The position numbers and the translations under genes were made by a program. From assembly GCA_003971905.1 (NCBI GenBank), contig RSEE01000119.1, positions 116,591 through 180,590 of the forward strand: 64,000 nucleotides of DNA, read 5' to 3'. Origin of the DNA: Moniliella sp. 'wahieum'. Its lineage: Eukaryota; Basidiomycota; Moniliellomycetes; Moniliellales; Moniliellaceae. A model generated the notes under the pieces. That model searched no databases. It saw only the letters and a program-made list of their open reading frames with translations, and was not told the DNA's origin. Below are positions 36,537 through 47,519 of this stretch, piece after piece (the first letter of the stretch is position 1; each line of letters begins with the position of its first letter).

Positions 36537-38351
36537 CTAAGCGCTCGCGCTCCCACTGGCTCCCAGGCTGTGGAGCAGGTTGTCCCAATGCTGAGCCGAG
36601 TGTTGGTGCAGCGCCACTTTGCTCGCCGTCAGCTCGGCCAAAACATCGTAAAGTTCACGCTGCTTATTGTCCTGCACCACCAGCGACTCGGAGAGGACTT
36701 GGTGGGAGAAGGTCCTGAGCACCTTCTCACTCGTCGTCACCGCCGCTTGCAATTCGTGCATGCGAACCTCGAGTCGCTGCATGCGTTCCACCCGTGTTTG
36801 CTCCTCGTCCACGCCACGTAGATGATCGAGTTGGTCGCGTAGGTATCCCGTGATGCCCGCAGCGCGGACGCCGCCCGAGGCACGGCCATAGGCCAACCCG
36901 CCAAACCGCTCGCGTTCGGCCGCAGTCACAGAATAGTAGTGCGTCAGTTGTTCCACATCAATCTGCTTTGCTTGGCGAGTGAGCAGGACGCGTTGGTAAG
37001 CCTGGGCATAGGCCATGAGCGCTTGTGACACCGGGGCAACGTGTTGCGTACTGCGCTTCCTATCTGTCCGCACCACCTTGCCCATCTTGTCCAGCGTATC
37101 GCCAAACTGCCAAAGGAAAACGGCCATGCCCGTCTCCAATTCGGAAAACGCTTTGAAGGCCAGCGCCAAGTCCTCATACTCGTCTGCCAGCGCTGTCATC
37201 ATGTCATAGCCATCAGAACAGGTTAGTCGTTTTTCCTCCCCGGATCCGTTTCCTGCTTTCCCTCTGTATCGACCGGCCCAGGCCTCCAGAGACACGACAG
37301 CACATACCCGCCGCATGCGATCGGTGCCGGCTCACCACGCCATCAAGCGCCGCCAATGCTTCCTGCAACAAGTCCAGCTGATCCGAGATGGGAACAAATT
37401 GCTCGTCCGGTTTCTTTAACCCGCCCCAGCGCAGTCACAATCTTGTCGGACAAGCTATTGAGCAAGCAGGTGCGACCGCTGCATTGCCCATTGCGGACAA
37501 ATTGCTCTTCCGCGCCGACATGGCGGAGTGGGTGTGCATGTCAACCGCCTTACAGTGACGAGGAGAGAAGAAAGAGAAAAGATAAGAGAAGAAAGGTCAG
37601 TTCTGGTCTCATCACTCCAAGAAGTGGATGGGCGAGACGGGACGTACCCACTCGTCAGACGAGAGGAAGGAGCAGAGCAAAGGTGTGTGCATCAGGGTTG
37701 GGTGGCGGCAGAGTCGTTGGAGAAAGATGTCGAGGTCGGTGGTGCGACGGCGGAGAAAGGGGGGACTGAACCGGTCGCCGGACCAGTACTCCATCCGATG
37801 TTTTTCAGGCAATGGCGGCACCACACACGCGGCAAAGTCACGGACCAACGCATGGTGCAAAAACGCAAAGTCCCGGTACCGTCGCCTACGCGCCCATTCA
37901 CGGTGGGCAAAGTGGGGCAGGTTGGTCTGGCCTTGGATCAAGTAGGTAACGTACACATCTTCTTCCTCCTCTTCTTCAGGAACCGTCATCTCTACCTCCG
38001 GGTCCTGTGCCCCCCTCGAAGAGGCCAATGAGAAAACCGCCTCATCTGCCTCTGTCCCAGGCGGCGCAGGTAAAAGTACCCCTTCTCGTTGCGGTTGGAG
38101 GACTTGGACTCGAAGGTACCCGTGCCTTCCCGGCGCCTGCACTTCCAGCTTCAAGGGAGGACGAGCAGATTGGGACCAGGCTTCCGGCTCGCTGGCGGAC
38201 GAGCGGCGGGGACGAGGCAGGGTGGGAGGAAGGAGGACACGTGAGGGGTAAGGGAGTGCGTCGGCGCCGGTGCCGGCTCTGGGGCAGGGGCAGGAGGAAG
38301 CGCGGATGTCGATGCCAGTGCAGAGGGAGATGCAACGGATGGAGTGGGCAT
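36537..38351 (-). CDS. SNX4: Sorting nexin Snx4/Atg24 (PX-BAR)
   Basis: Sorting nexin that binds PI3P on endosomes and supports recycling and selective autophagy. The PX domain shows VYVTYLIQGQTNLPHFAHRE, RRRYRDFAFLHHALVRDF, VVPPLPEKHRMEYWSGDRFS and FLQRLCRHPTL. An intron (37549-37647, GTACGT...TAAG) joins SDEW to AVDMHTHSAM. The BAR part continues SLSDKIVTALGRV, KKPDEQFVPISDQLDLLQEA, then after a second intron (about 37310-37200) ALADEYEDLALAFKAFSELE, QLTHYYSVTAAERERFGGLA and LRDQLDHLRGVDEEQTRVER, ending LGASGSASA. The start is uncertain: ATG at 38351 (MPTPSVASPSALASTSALPP) needs a shift to meet the PX frame; ATG at 38487 is in frame but less natural. Two to three frameshifts lie between 37400 and 37500 and near the N-terminus. 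Confidence 0.88.
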
Positions 38352-38815
38352 TGGTGCCAGAAGACCGACCAGCGCGCTGGGGGCCGACTAGGCTATGGGG
38401 ACACCGCGGATGGGGAGGGAGAGGGGTGGCGTGGGGAAGCCACCAGGAGCAACAAGATTGCTGGCGACCTGATGGGCATGTGTGCAAAAATCGTGCTGAT
38501 TATGGAGCGGCAACGTTTAACTAAGAACGTTATTTATCTACGCCGGCGCTCAACGATCTCTGTTGCCTCTCACTGATCTCACTGGCCGTGGCACACCGAC
38601 GCAGTGCTGCGCAGCACTGTCAGTAACCAGTTGCTCTCCGCCACGCGCCACTCGCCCCTGCCACCAATTTCAAATTTCACTGCCGAAACAGGCCATGCCC
38701 CGTTGAAACGTTTCACTCCTCTCCTTCCCATAAGCGTATAAACCCCGCTGACGTAATCCCACCTGGCCTCCACATGCTCATTTTTTCTCTTTTTCTTCCC
38801 CAGACGTTGTGAGAT
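38352..38815. other. Spacer upstream of SNX4
   Basis: Should contain the SNX4 promoter and, on the other strand, that of the doubtful gene at 38816. No recognised element. Confidence 0.45.
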
Positions 38816-39400
38816 GCGGGCAGCCCTTGTCCCACCACCTCCAGCCGAGCACTCCGCGTTGCACTTCCAACCAGCCACTCGCCCTCGCTCTTGCGGAAGC
38901 CCACTGACCCATCGTCGTTCTATACCAAGGGTAAGCTATTTGTCTCCACACCCTCCCCCCATCTATCCTCGTCGTGCCGCGTCGGGGATGTGGGCCTATG
39001 GTGATGATCCCAACTTTGACCGGAGTCTCGTTAGTCTTACCCATCATGGGGAAAAGTCAAGTTCCATTCAAGTTTCAGCCTTGTCTGATCTTTCTACAGC
39101 TGCGCGATGGACAAAGCGCTGACCATCTTTCTTCTGTCTTTCTCAGGGCTGTACTCTGTTGGCGCGATTGGTTGGCGCCGTCCGGTCGAGGCCAACCTCG
39201 CCATCGACTGTATCCGCCAGTTCCCTACTGCGCATGGTATGTACCTTCCCTGCTATCATGGCTGACCTTCAATTCATGTCTCCTTCACTCGGCCGTGTAT
39301 GGTTCATCTTATACCACAGGGGGAGCTCTTAATAGTTATTGGTGTCGAACGGATGCGACATGGGTAGTCCTGACCGACGGCCTGATGACCTTTGATTGAC
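38816..39400 (+). CDS. Possible small spliced gene, unknown
   Basis: Two short blocks read well if spliced. The first is LPTSHSPSLLRKPTDPSSFY (about 38868-38930), ending at a GTAAGC donor (38931). The second is LYSVGAIGWRRPVEANLAID then CIRQFPTAH (39148-39237), starting after TTTCTCAG and ending at GTATGT. A third exon after TACCACAG (near 39320) hits a stop within a few codons. The first block resembles a mitochondrial presequence region, but no family is recognised. The ATG at 38814 is out of frame with it without a one-base shift. It may be a real small gene, a truncated copy or chance. Confidence 0.3.
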
Positions 39401-39968
39401 CTAGTTGATGGCTCTCTTGGTACCGTGTTCTAGAGTGATGATGTTGGTATTCGTTGAACGTTGACACGAACATTGAAGCTTGAATCCAGCCACAACCACA
39501 CCTGTCCCGGAACATGGTTAGTACGCCTCTCCGTCCAAAGAAAGTGCCTCATATCAGCCATGCGAATTCTTATGCATGCCACGTCTATGGCCGATCGGAT
39601 GGTCCACTATAGGTATAACCCCCTATATACGTACGGTCCTCATACCCAGCTACCTTGGAGTCAGTTATCATGACCCCCCCGCCCCCGCCGACCCACGGGT
39701 CCCATGCAAAAACACTTGCCCCCCCCCCTCCCCTTGGATGACGGTCCGGACAGGCTGCCCCTCCCCGGTTCCGGGGAGTGAGGTCGGAACAGTCCACTCA
39801 TGGGACTTTGGTGCTTGCGTTTCTTTCGTGGTAGGGGTGCCACTGGACGGCATGGCAAGGGGGTTGTGCGAGCGTGGGCGACAAGCGGAAGGTATAGGGT
39901 GAATCCAGAATGTCCACTAGCAGAATGAATTGCAGACCTGTGGCTAAGACAAAAAGGTGCGCCACTAC
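39401..39968. other. Spacer upstream of tRNA-Phe
   Basis: Mixed composition with a C-rich stretch at 39675-39730. No gene is supported. Confidence 0.5.
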
Positions 39969-40069
39969 GTCGGGTTAGCTCAGATGGGAGAGCGTGAGAT
40001 TGAAGTTGTCTTCAATAGCAAATCCGCCTGGATTCCTCAAGGTCCCCGGTTCGATCCCGGGACACGACA
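39969..40069 (+). tRNA. tRNA-Phe (GAA) with a 28-nt intron
   Basis: The acceptor starts GTCGGGT; D arm GCTC-AGATGGGA-GAGC; anticodon loop TTGAAG with anticodon GAA at 40002-40004; an intron after position 37 (40006-40033) that contains CTTCAA, able to pair with the anticodon loop as in typical spliced tRNAs. Variable loop AGGTC; T arm CCCGG-TTCGATC-CCGGG; 3' acceptor ACACGAC and discriminator A. The internal promoter boxes (TAGCTCAGATGGGAGAGCG and GGTTCGATCCC) are good. Two blemishes: a G5/A68 mismatch in the acceptor stem and an A31/C39 mismatch closing the anticodon stem. Either consensus errors or mild decay; otherwise a normal gene. Confidence 0.92.
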
Positions 40070-40074
40070 TTTTT
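40070..40074 (+). terminator. RNA polymerase III terminator
   Basis: TTTTT directly after the discriminator base of tRNA-Phe. Confidence 0.85.
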
Positions 40075-41438
40075 GTTTGTTGACATGGCACGCTATACTG
40101 TGTATTCGGGTGCCTAGCACCAACATCCTCTCTATGCTATCTTTGAATGTTTGTCATGGACTGGCCCCGGACTGGAGTCCAACCCACAATTTTAGGGGTG
40201 CTTTCCCTTAGAGAGAGGACAGAGGCCACTCATAGTTGGTCGAGTCTGAACACCGCTGGCAGATCCGCACGGAGCTCGAGACGAAGCGGGGGGCCTCTCA
40301 ATTGTGGGGCATCGACTGGCGTGGCAAAAAGGTTGCGTATGCGCCCGAACGAGCAAGACTAGCGTGCCTGTATTCTGTGGTCCTGTGGAGAGGATTGGCC
40401 AGAAGGTTGGCGCAGACAAAGACAGGGTATATCGGACCGGTCATGTCAAGGAACAGCTCGACGCCTGTGGGATAGCCGCGGGATCCGTACAGAGACTGAA
40501 GACGAAATGAAGATAAAATGAAGACGAAATGAAGACGAAATGAGGTACCAAGAGGAAAGGGGCATGGATCAAGCGGTTAGCTCTTCTCGGGCGAGTGCGA
40601 AGGGGTGTTGTTCAGAGCTGGGGCGCTGGAGGGCTAGCTAGTGGGCCTCTGCGCTCGGGCTGAGCACTGCCATTAACCCATTGTAAAGCGCGCAGGCAGC
40701 CGCTTGCCCAACAGTGGCTTGGCTGCCCCGTGCAAGCTGCAGGCCCTCGGTGGCACATGCACGCACTGCGCCAGTGCGATCCGCGCCGAGCCTCCCACGG
40801 CAGATGCAGTGCGCAGCAGGCTGTGCCGATGTAGGCAACGTGCACCGCGCCCGCCGACAGTGGCGCCGTGGCCAGTGGGGGGCACACTTCCCTCGGGCGA
40901 CGCCAAGCATTCGCTGCCAGAGAGGCGGAGCCTGGGCAGAGGCTGCGCCTGTGCGGCCAGCGTCACGGCAATGTGAGACGCGGACGTGCCCCACGTGGAG
41001 GGAGCAAGGGGCGCAGTGCGCTGCCGACAATGGCGCGCGGCTGGCAGCGGGCGCGCCCAGGCGGCCAAGTGCTGCGTACTGCCCCACAGTCTGCGCCACG
41101 CCCGTCACCCAGGCAGCCCCTGGCCAGAGACTGGGCCCATGCGCCCCGATTGCTGTGGTGCACGGCAGTGGTGCCGTGCCGGCGGCCCTGCAGCCCCCGT
41201 GCAATTTCACAGCAAATGCGAGTTTCGGCGATTGGCTTCGTCTCAGATCCCACCGGCGCACTGCGTGGCGCGGCTGGGTGGCCCCGACCCACCACCACCA
41301 CCACCACCACCACTACCTTCTCTCCGCCCCCCCCCCCACTCTCTCCTGCCGTGTGCAGTGCCTGCAGCCGCCCCTTCCCTCCCCGCCCACCCGCCTGCCC
41401 ACCTAGGCCACTCTCGTTTCGCGTCCGCCTCGCCCACC
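40075..41438. other. Spacer and chitin synthase promoter region
   Basis: Open frames on both strands here (40620-41410) are products of high GC content and show no domains. A CAC triplet run (41290-41313) and a C-rich/CT stretch precede the chitin synthase start. Confidence 0.5.
40498..40544. repeat. Tandem repeat GAAGACGAAAT
   Basis: Four imperfect 11-12 bp units of GAAGACGAAAT(G), in the spacer downstream of tRNA-Phe. Confidence 0.85.
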
Positions 41439-44400
41439 ATGGCTCGTCGGACGGACCTGTCGTCCAAGACGTTCATCCGCATGCGCGGGCAACCGCAGCC
41501 GGACACGTCCATCCCCATCGATGCTTCCATTGCTGCTCCACCGCTCCGTGCGCCCACCACGATGCGCCGCGCCAAGACCCTCACCCGTCCTGAGCGCAGC
41601 CACCCCCAGGCACCCATGATCAACCCCCCGACCAGCCTGCCGCCAAAAGTGGCATTAACTGGTGGTCCGTCTACGCCCATATTGTCACATTTTGGGCTCC
41701 TGGGGCCATTCTGGGTTCGTGTGGAATCAAGGACAAGCCCTCCCGCCAAGCGTGGCGCGAAAAGGTCGCCCTCTGCTCCATCTCGCTTCTGATGGGTGGC
41801 TTTGTCATCTTCATCACCATCGCCCTCACCGCTGCCTTCTGTCCCGCTTCGGCTCAAAACACATCCAACAAGTTCTACAGCCTCAACGACCGCGAGTACA
41901 GTGGCATGCTCGGCATCGATGGCTGGATGTTCAAAATCGGCAACGCCCAAGTCCCTGACAGTACACAGGTTGGCTTCAACCTGTACAATGTGTCACAGAA
42001 TGCTCCGGGTACCGACATTAGCTTCCTCTTCCGCCGCGACGCCCCTTCTTGCACTGGCCTCGCCTATGCCGCCGCCAAACTCGACACGTGCAACGTTAAT
42101 ATCAAGGCAACGGGCCAGAAACCCGGCTGCGTTTCAGGTCCCTTGACGGCGGACAACCTGGCTTCCAAGAAGTTTGAGAATTCGACTCGCCAAGTCGGTT
42201 GGAGTTGGCCTGCCATCACCGTGGCCAACACGACCAACTACATTGTATGTGTCTTCTTTCCCCCTCTTATGTTTTTTCTTCACACTGTGTGCTAACTTCA
42301 CTTGGCGTGCACAGGTTATTGATGGTACTGTGTTGGACATGGATCCCTACATGTCGGCCTACCCAGACCCTGTTCCTAATGACCCCGTGGACACGATCAT
42401 TCGTGCCGTGGTCACTGATCCTGCGGGAAGTGGAAAGGATGCCACCGCGTTGCTTTACACCCAGCCCAAGTGGAGGAACACCTTCAACTGTCTGCGGGAG
42501 AAGTACAATGCGGGCAAGATCGACAAGATCACGCCCGGTTGCTTCTTCACCCAACTCGTGCTCTACTCATCGTTGGTCATCATTCTACTCCTTATTTTCG
42601 TTCGCTTTTTCATGGCACTCTACTTTGCCTGGTTCGTGGCAGGACGAATGACCGACAAGCCCCGCTATGATCAGGGTCGCGCCATCCCCCTCACTCAGAT
42701 GCCCGACGGGGCTATGTCGAACGTCAACAACCCTGGTACGGCGCCTTGGGCTACTGCCTCCCACGGCGGCCTCCCCCTGCCACTGACATGTCTCTTGCTG
42801 GGATCGGCGATTCGCCCTACATTGTCACCCTCATCACGTTATTCAGAGGGAGAGGAAGGCATCAACAACACGCTCGCTTCGCTCTCCAATTCGGACTACC
42901 CCGACAACCGCAAGCTCCTCTTTGTCGTTGCCGACGGCATGGTCACAGGCCATGGCGAGGCACAGAGCACGCCTGATACGTGCGTGGGACTCCTTGATGC
43001 GGACCCGCGCTTTGGCACCCCGACACCGATGAGCTTCCCTTCAGTTGCAGGAGGTGCTAAGGCGCACAATATGGCCATGGTGTACGCTGGGCACTATACC
43101 AAGTGCCCAGGCCACCGTACGCCTATGGTGGTTGTGGTCAAATGCGGTACGCCCGAAGAGGCGCACGATGCCAAGCCAGGGAACCGTGGCAAGCGCGATT
43201 CGCAGATGATTCTCATGAACTTCCTGCAGCGGTGCACGTTCAATGACCCCATGTCTCCTCTCGATTTTGACCTTTTCCGCAAGGTCCACACCCTCCTCGG
43301 TGTCACTCCTGACTTTTTCGAGCTCTGTCTTATGGTGGATGCGGACACGAAGGTTTACCCGTCCGCGATGCGTATTTTGGCCGACTGCATGTCTCATGAT
43401 CCCATGATTATGGGTGCCTGTGGGGAAACGCGAATCACCAACAAGAATCAATCCTGGGTGACGATGATTCAAGTGTTTGAGTACTTTATCTCCCACCACA
43501 ACCAAAAGGCATTTGAATCGGTCTTTGGTGGGTGTGACCTGTCTCCCAGGGTGTTTCTCTATCTACCGCATCAAGGCCCGCAAAGACATGGGCGACGACT
43601 GGGTCCCCGTCATTGTGGCACCCGAGATTACCCGTGAATACAGTCAAGGATCAGCTCATACGCTTCATCAGAAGAACCTTGCTTCTGGGCGAGGACCGTT
43701 TCCTGACGACGCTCATGCTGCGTAACTTTCCTCAACGCAAAATGGTCTCTGCCCCCGCGCCCGTTGCAAGACTGAAGTGCCAGACACATTCAAAATGCTT
43801 CTATCCCAACGCCGTCGGTGGATCAACTCGACGGTGCACAACCTGATGGAACTCGTTTTGGTCCGTGATCTCTGTGGTACCTTCTGCCTTAGCATGCAAT
43901 TCTCTGTGTTTATGGACCTGTTCGGTACCGCCTCGCTGCCCGTCGCCATCGCTTTGACCTACACACTCATCATTCGAGCCTGCATCAACCCGCCCAAGGA
44001 CTTCAGTGACGCCATCCCGCTCATGCTCTTGGCTGTGGTTTTGGGTCTACCCGGTGTGCTCATCGTACTGGCCACGCGCAAGGTCACGTACGTTCTGTAC
44101 ATGTTTTGTCTACCTCATCGCGTTGCCAGTGTGGAACTTCATTCTGCCTGTCTACTCTTTCTGGCACTTTGACGACTTCTCTTGGGGCGAGACGCGTAAG
44201 GTCGAGGGTGAGGCCAAGGGTGCTGGCCACGGGGATGAAGCGGCCGCGGCCAGCGTGGCCAAAATCCCCAAGCGCCGATGGGAAGAGTGGGAGCGCAGTC
44301 GTCTTCGCAAGCTCAAGCGCGAGGCTAAGCGGCGGGCTGAATTCGAGGCCCAGTTTGGCCAAGCGTTTGTATCCAATGGTGCTCCTGGGTCGCTGGCCCC

Positions 44401-44904
44401 TGCTCCCCGTGTGGCGGACGCCAATGGCTTCCTCCGTCCAGCTACTCGCCTCAGTCAAAGCTCTACGTCCGATGGCTCCGAGGCCGAAGATGACCGTTGG
44501 GGCGCCGACATTGGCGGGTACGACGAGACCCAGCCTCCTCCGCCGCTACTTGCTCCCTTGGGAAATCCTGCCATGGGGCTAGCACCGAAATGATTGGCAC
44601 GCATGACATGGCTGCCATTTTGGACAATGGTCAGTGGTCTGACGATGAGGAGACCCGTCCCTCTGCCCCGCCTATGCCGGCTGAGCCGTGGCAAAAGGAA
44701 CATTCGTTTAGTCCCTATCCTCCTTTGGCCTCCTACCCTTCCCAGGGTCCTGACATGAGCACGACGAGCAAGCATGTCTCTTACGCGCCCCTTCCTTCAC
44801 GTTCGCCCAACGTGCTTCCTCCCGCTTCACCCGCCTACCCGCATGCTTCTAGCATCGAGAAGGCTCCCACGCAACACGTTCGCAACCGCTCGCGTGGCAC
44901 CTAA
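41439..44904 (+). CDS. Chitin synthase (Chitin_synth_2 family, class IV-like)
   Basis: Membrane glycosyltransferase polymerising UDP-GlcNAc into chitin at the plasma membrane. Start at 41439 ([20 protein letters not shown]). Membrane segments near [20 protein letters not shown]. An intron (42245-42314) joins NYI to [17 protein letters not shown] second membrane pair is near [20 protein letters not shown]. The catalytic core includes [54 protein letters not shown] and the QRRRW signature (43808) in [21 protein letters not shown]-terminal membrane helices and a disordered tail end at 44904. At least eight indels break the frame: around 41650, 42760, 42838, 43543 (extra G), 43677 (extra C), 43765, 44105 (extra T) and 44575 (missing G). 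All catalytic motifs remain, so consensus error is more likely than loss. The class IV assignment is from overall likeness. Confidence 0.92.
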
Positions 44905-45469
44905 TCTTCCAAGGCCTGGTCTTGAGGGCCGCTCTGATGGAGCAAGGCCCCATAGCTTTGTGGCCTCTAGTTTGTTTCTTCATTTTTTGCGAAGGGTTTG
45001 TGCCTCTTTTTTCACTTCCTTGTGCTATCTTTTGCACTTTGTTCGCTTTGCACCCCGGGTTCCCCGCATCAACAGTATCTCCCCCCCCCCCCCCCCCCCG
45101 CACCAACTTCCTTTGCCCCGTGTCCGCATTTCCCCTTCTTCCTTCTTTACACAACGGTCCTCTTCCGCGTGGTTTGGTTGGTGCCTCTTCGTCTTCACGT
45201 TCACTCTTTCCCCACAGATGTATTCCTCCTTGTGGGACCTGTTCCCAACCCTCTCGTTTCCCTCTGCTCAATCAATCCCTCCTCTCTCCCACCAGCTTTG
45301 TTCGCACCCTCTTTGTCCTCCCTCTCGTCTAGTCTCTCGCTCTCCCTCTCCGTCTTGCCACGGACTCCGATCCTCCACATCAAAGCAACAACGTTCGTTT
45401 GGACCCAGCTGATGAGGAAAACGGTGGGAAGGGAAACAAACATGATCGACCAAGGTAGGAAAACAGGAC
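44905..45469. other. Convergent 3' spacer
   Basis: Pyrimidine-rich on the plus strand, between chitin synthase and the HECT ligase gene; no gene is supported. Confidence 0.55.
45081..45099. repeat. C19 homopolymer
   Basis: Nineteen consecutive C in the chitin synthase 3' region. A run this long is hard to read accurately. Confidence 0.9.
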
Positions 45470-47519
45470 TTAGGCAAACCCAAACCCTTCACCTCCCTCG
45501 TGCATGGCTGTCAAGAGTGATTGGCGCAGCTTGTCATACGAGTCGTACTGAGGCAGGTCGAGTTGGTTGAAACAGGTGTGACTGGCGGGCAGTCGATTGT
45601 CCCCATAAGCCTTGTGGATATTGAACCGCTGGGTGCCTTGCACACCTTGCAGGTGACCAAACCCCTCGAGCGGGACCTTGGACGTACCCGTGATGAACTG
45701 CAGCAGTTTGGCCTTTTCGGTCTGGTCAAAGCTGCGGACCGCACGCCAGAACCATTGGATCACCGGGTCGGCCGAGCTGTATCCGTGCAGTTCGGTATTG
45801 TTCTTCCAGCTGTCAACCTCAATATCGGGCAAGCCCGAGATGAGCAGCTCGAGCTCTTGCTCGTAAAGATACGAATCAGCTCGGGGGGATAATGTCGTGG
45901 AAGCCCTTGAGGAAAGCGTTGATTTGCATCTGGATTTCCTTGGTCAACCGTTGCTCAGTGACAAGGCGGACGTATTCCACCTTATTCTCCTCAGTCACGG
46001 GGATAGTAAGGCCCTTCGGTTTCAATTCGATTGTCCTTTGCACACCAAAGTCCTCGGAATCGACGGAAAAGGTCAGGTCCAAGACGCCGTTGATGTCGTT
46101 GTTAAGCATCCACTCTAGCGACTTGAAGTATTCGGGATCGATCGCTTCTATGTCGCGGTAGTCGACCTTTTTCCCCAGGATGTGCTTGTAGAAGGACCGG
46201 CTAAAGTAGGCATCCAACAATCGGTTGTCGTAGATGGCTTTGCCAATGATGCGCCCCACAAAAGTAAAAAAGGAAAGATGCTCCTCGTTGACCCAACTCA
46301 TCCGATTCGGTTGGAACGTGTTGCGGTCGGCTGCACAGGGGGCAAACAACGCGTTGTCCGGGTTGAACATGGCTCGAGCCAAGACGCTGAACCACTCGCG
46401 CGTTACACCGCCCGCATCGACACCTTCCTCCCCCGAGAATCGTACGTTGAGTTTGCCATGCTTGATTTCGGGGCCCGAGTGGCGAAGGAAGAAACGATAC
46501 GAGTCGTAAAATACATCGCTCCTGCGTACAGTTAGATTGAGGGTGGTGTAGTGCTCTCGGCGACCTTTGTGCAATTGCTGGGTAAAGTAATTGCGCTTAT
46601 TGTCAAAGTCAAGCGCTTGCGGGTTCTGGACCATCAGAGAGAAACTGCCGCTCATCAAGGAAGGGTTCTGCCGGACCATGGTGTTGAGGATCTTGCGATG
46701 CTTCTCGGTGAAACGGAAAAAGTTTTCAGCCATCACCTCGGTCGGGGTGCGGGGCTCGACCTCCGAAGCGGGTGCATCGAGCGGAGGGCTGACACGCTGC
46801 CGACGACGTGCTTCAAATGCACCTTCACCGCTACGTGTTTGGAGACAACCATCAAGCTCTCAATCAAGGGGAACACCTGTGCTGCCGAAGGATCGTCTTC
46901 CAGCCGCGTCAGCGCCTCCGACAACCGTGCCCACAACGGTTCAAAGTGAAATTGCTCGTAATCTGAGCGAGCTCGGCTTCATTGGCGGCGTCTTGGCGGT
47001 GGGCCGCCTCAGCGTCCTCCTTGGAAGGCGCTGCTTGGCGTCGAGGTCCACCAGGGCGCATGCCAGAGAAATAACGTCTAGGAGCGAGGGCGCATCGGTG
47101 GAGCCCATACCCATGCCCATACCCATACCCATACCCATGCCGCCCATGCCCATCCCCATGCCCATCCCCAGCTCGCCTGGTGGAAGGGGTGGAGCGTATG
47201 GAGCCGGGGATGGGGGAGCTGGTACCAAAGGCAAGCAGGGACCCTCGGGGGCCGTCGTCCTCGTTGCCAACAATGGTGTGGAAGAGGCCGGAGTGGAGGA
47301 GAGCAGCTCGGAGGGGACGCCGTTTCCACCGGGGTGCTGTTGGGGGGGTGGCGGGGCATGGCGGGAAGGAGAAGGGGGGGACGGAGGGACGGAGAGACGG
47401 AGGGAAGGGGGAAGGAGAGGAAGAGGACAGCGGAGGAGCAAGCACAGCAGGCCGCGGCGGTGGTCGGGGCGCGAGAGAGTGTGCGGGAAGAAGCGCCACC
47501 AGGAGTCGGACGCCAACAC
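45470..47519 (-). CDS. Tom1/HUWE1-type HECT ubiquitin ligase, short form
   Basis: C-terminal HECT E3. The N-lobe shows [60 protein letters not shown] and [20 protein letters not shown]; these match Tom1/HUWE1 better than Rsp5 or Ufd4. The C-lobe carries the catalytic Cys in [20 protein letters not shown] (near 45580) and ends GGEGFGFA. Upstream, after a shift, [20 protein letters not shown] and [18 protein letters not shown] are the helical region that precedes HECT in this family. Further 5' is a Gly-Met repeat and a Pro-rich stretch; a candidate start is ATG at 47519. Family members usually have thousands of residues N-terminal to this point, yet nothing similar lies between 47.5 kb and the next gene. 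Two indels lie near 45850-45890 and more at 46735-46940. No WW or C2 domain is seen. Confidence 0.8.
47103..47170. repeat. CCCATA/CCCATG tandem repeat (Gly-Met coding)
   Basis: About eleven 6-bp units CCCATA, CCCATG or CCCATC on the plus strand, encoding an alternating Gly-Met tract on the minus strand in the HECT gene's N-terminal part. Confidence 0.85.

Noticed and set aside
40638..41410. Overlapping long frames on both strands upstream of chitin synthase
   Set aside because: High GC removes stops in all frames; no protein signature in any of them.
41650..44580. Programmed frameshifting as an explanation of the chitin synthase breaks
   Set aside because: The breaks are of both signs, many in one gene, at varied sites with no shared slippery heptamer; sequencing indels explain them more simply.
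45470..46736. Assignment of the HECT gene as Rsp5
   Set aside because: No WW or C2 domains and N-lobe sequence ([31 protein letters not shown]) fits Tom1/HUWE1 better.
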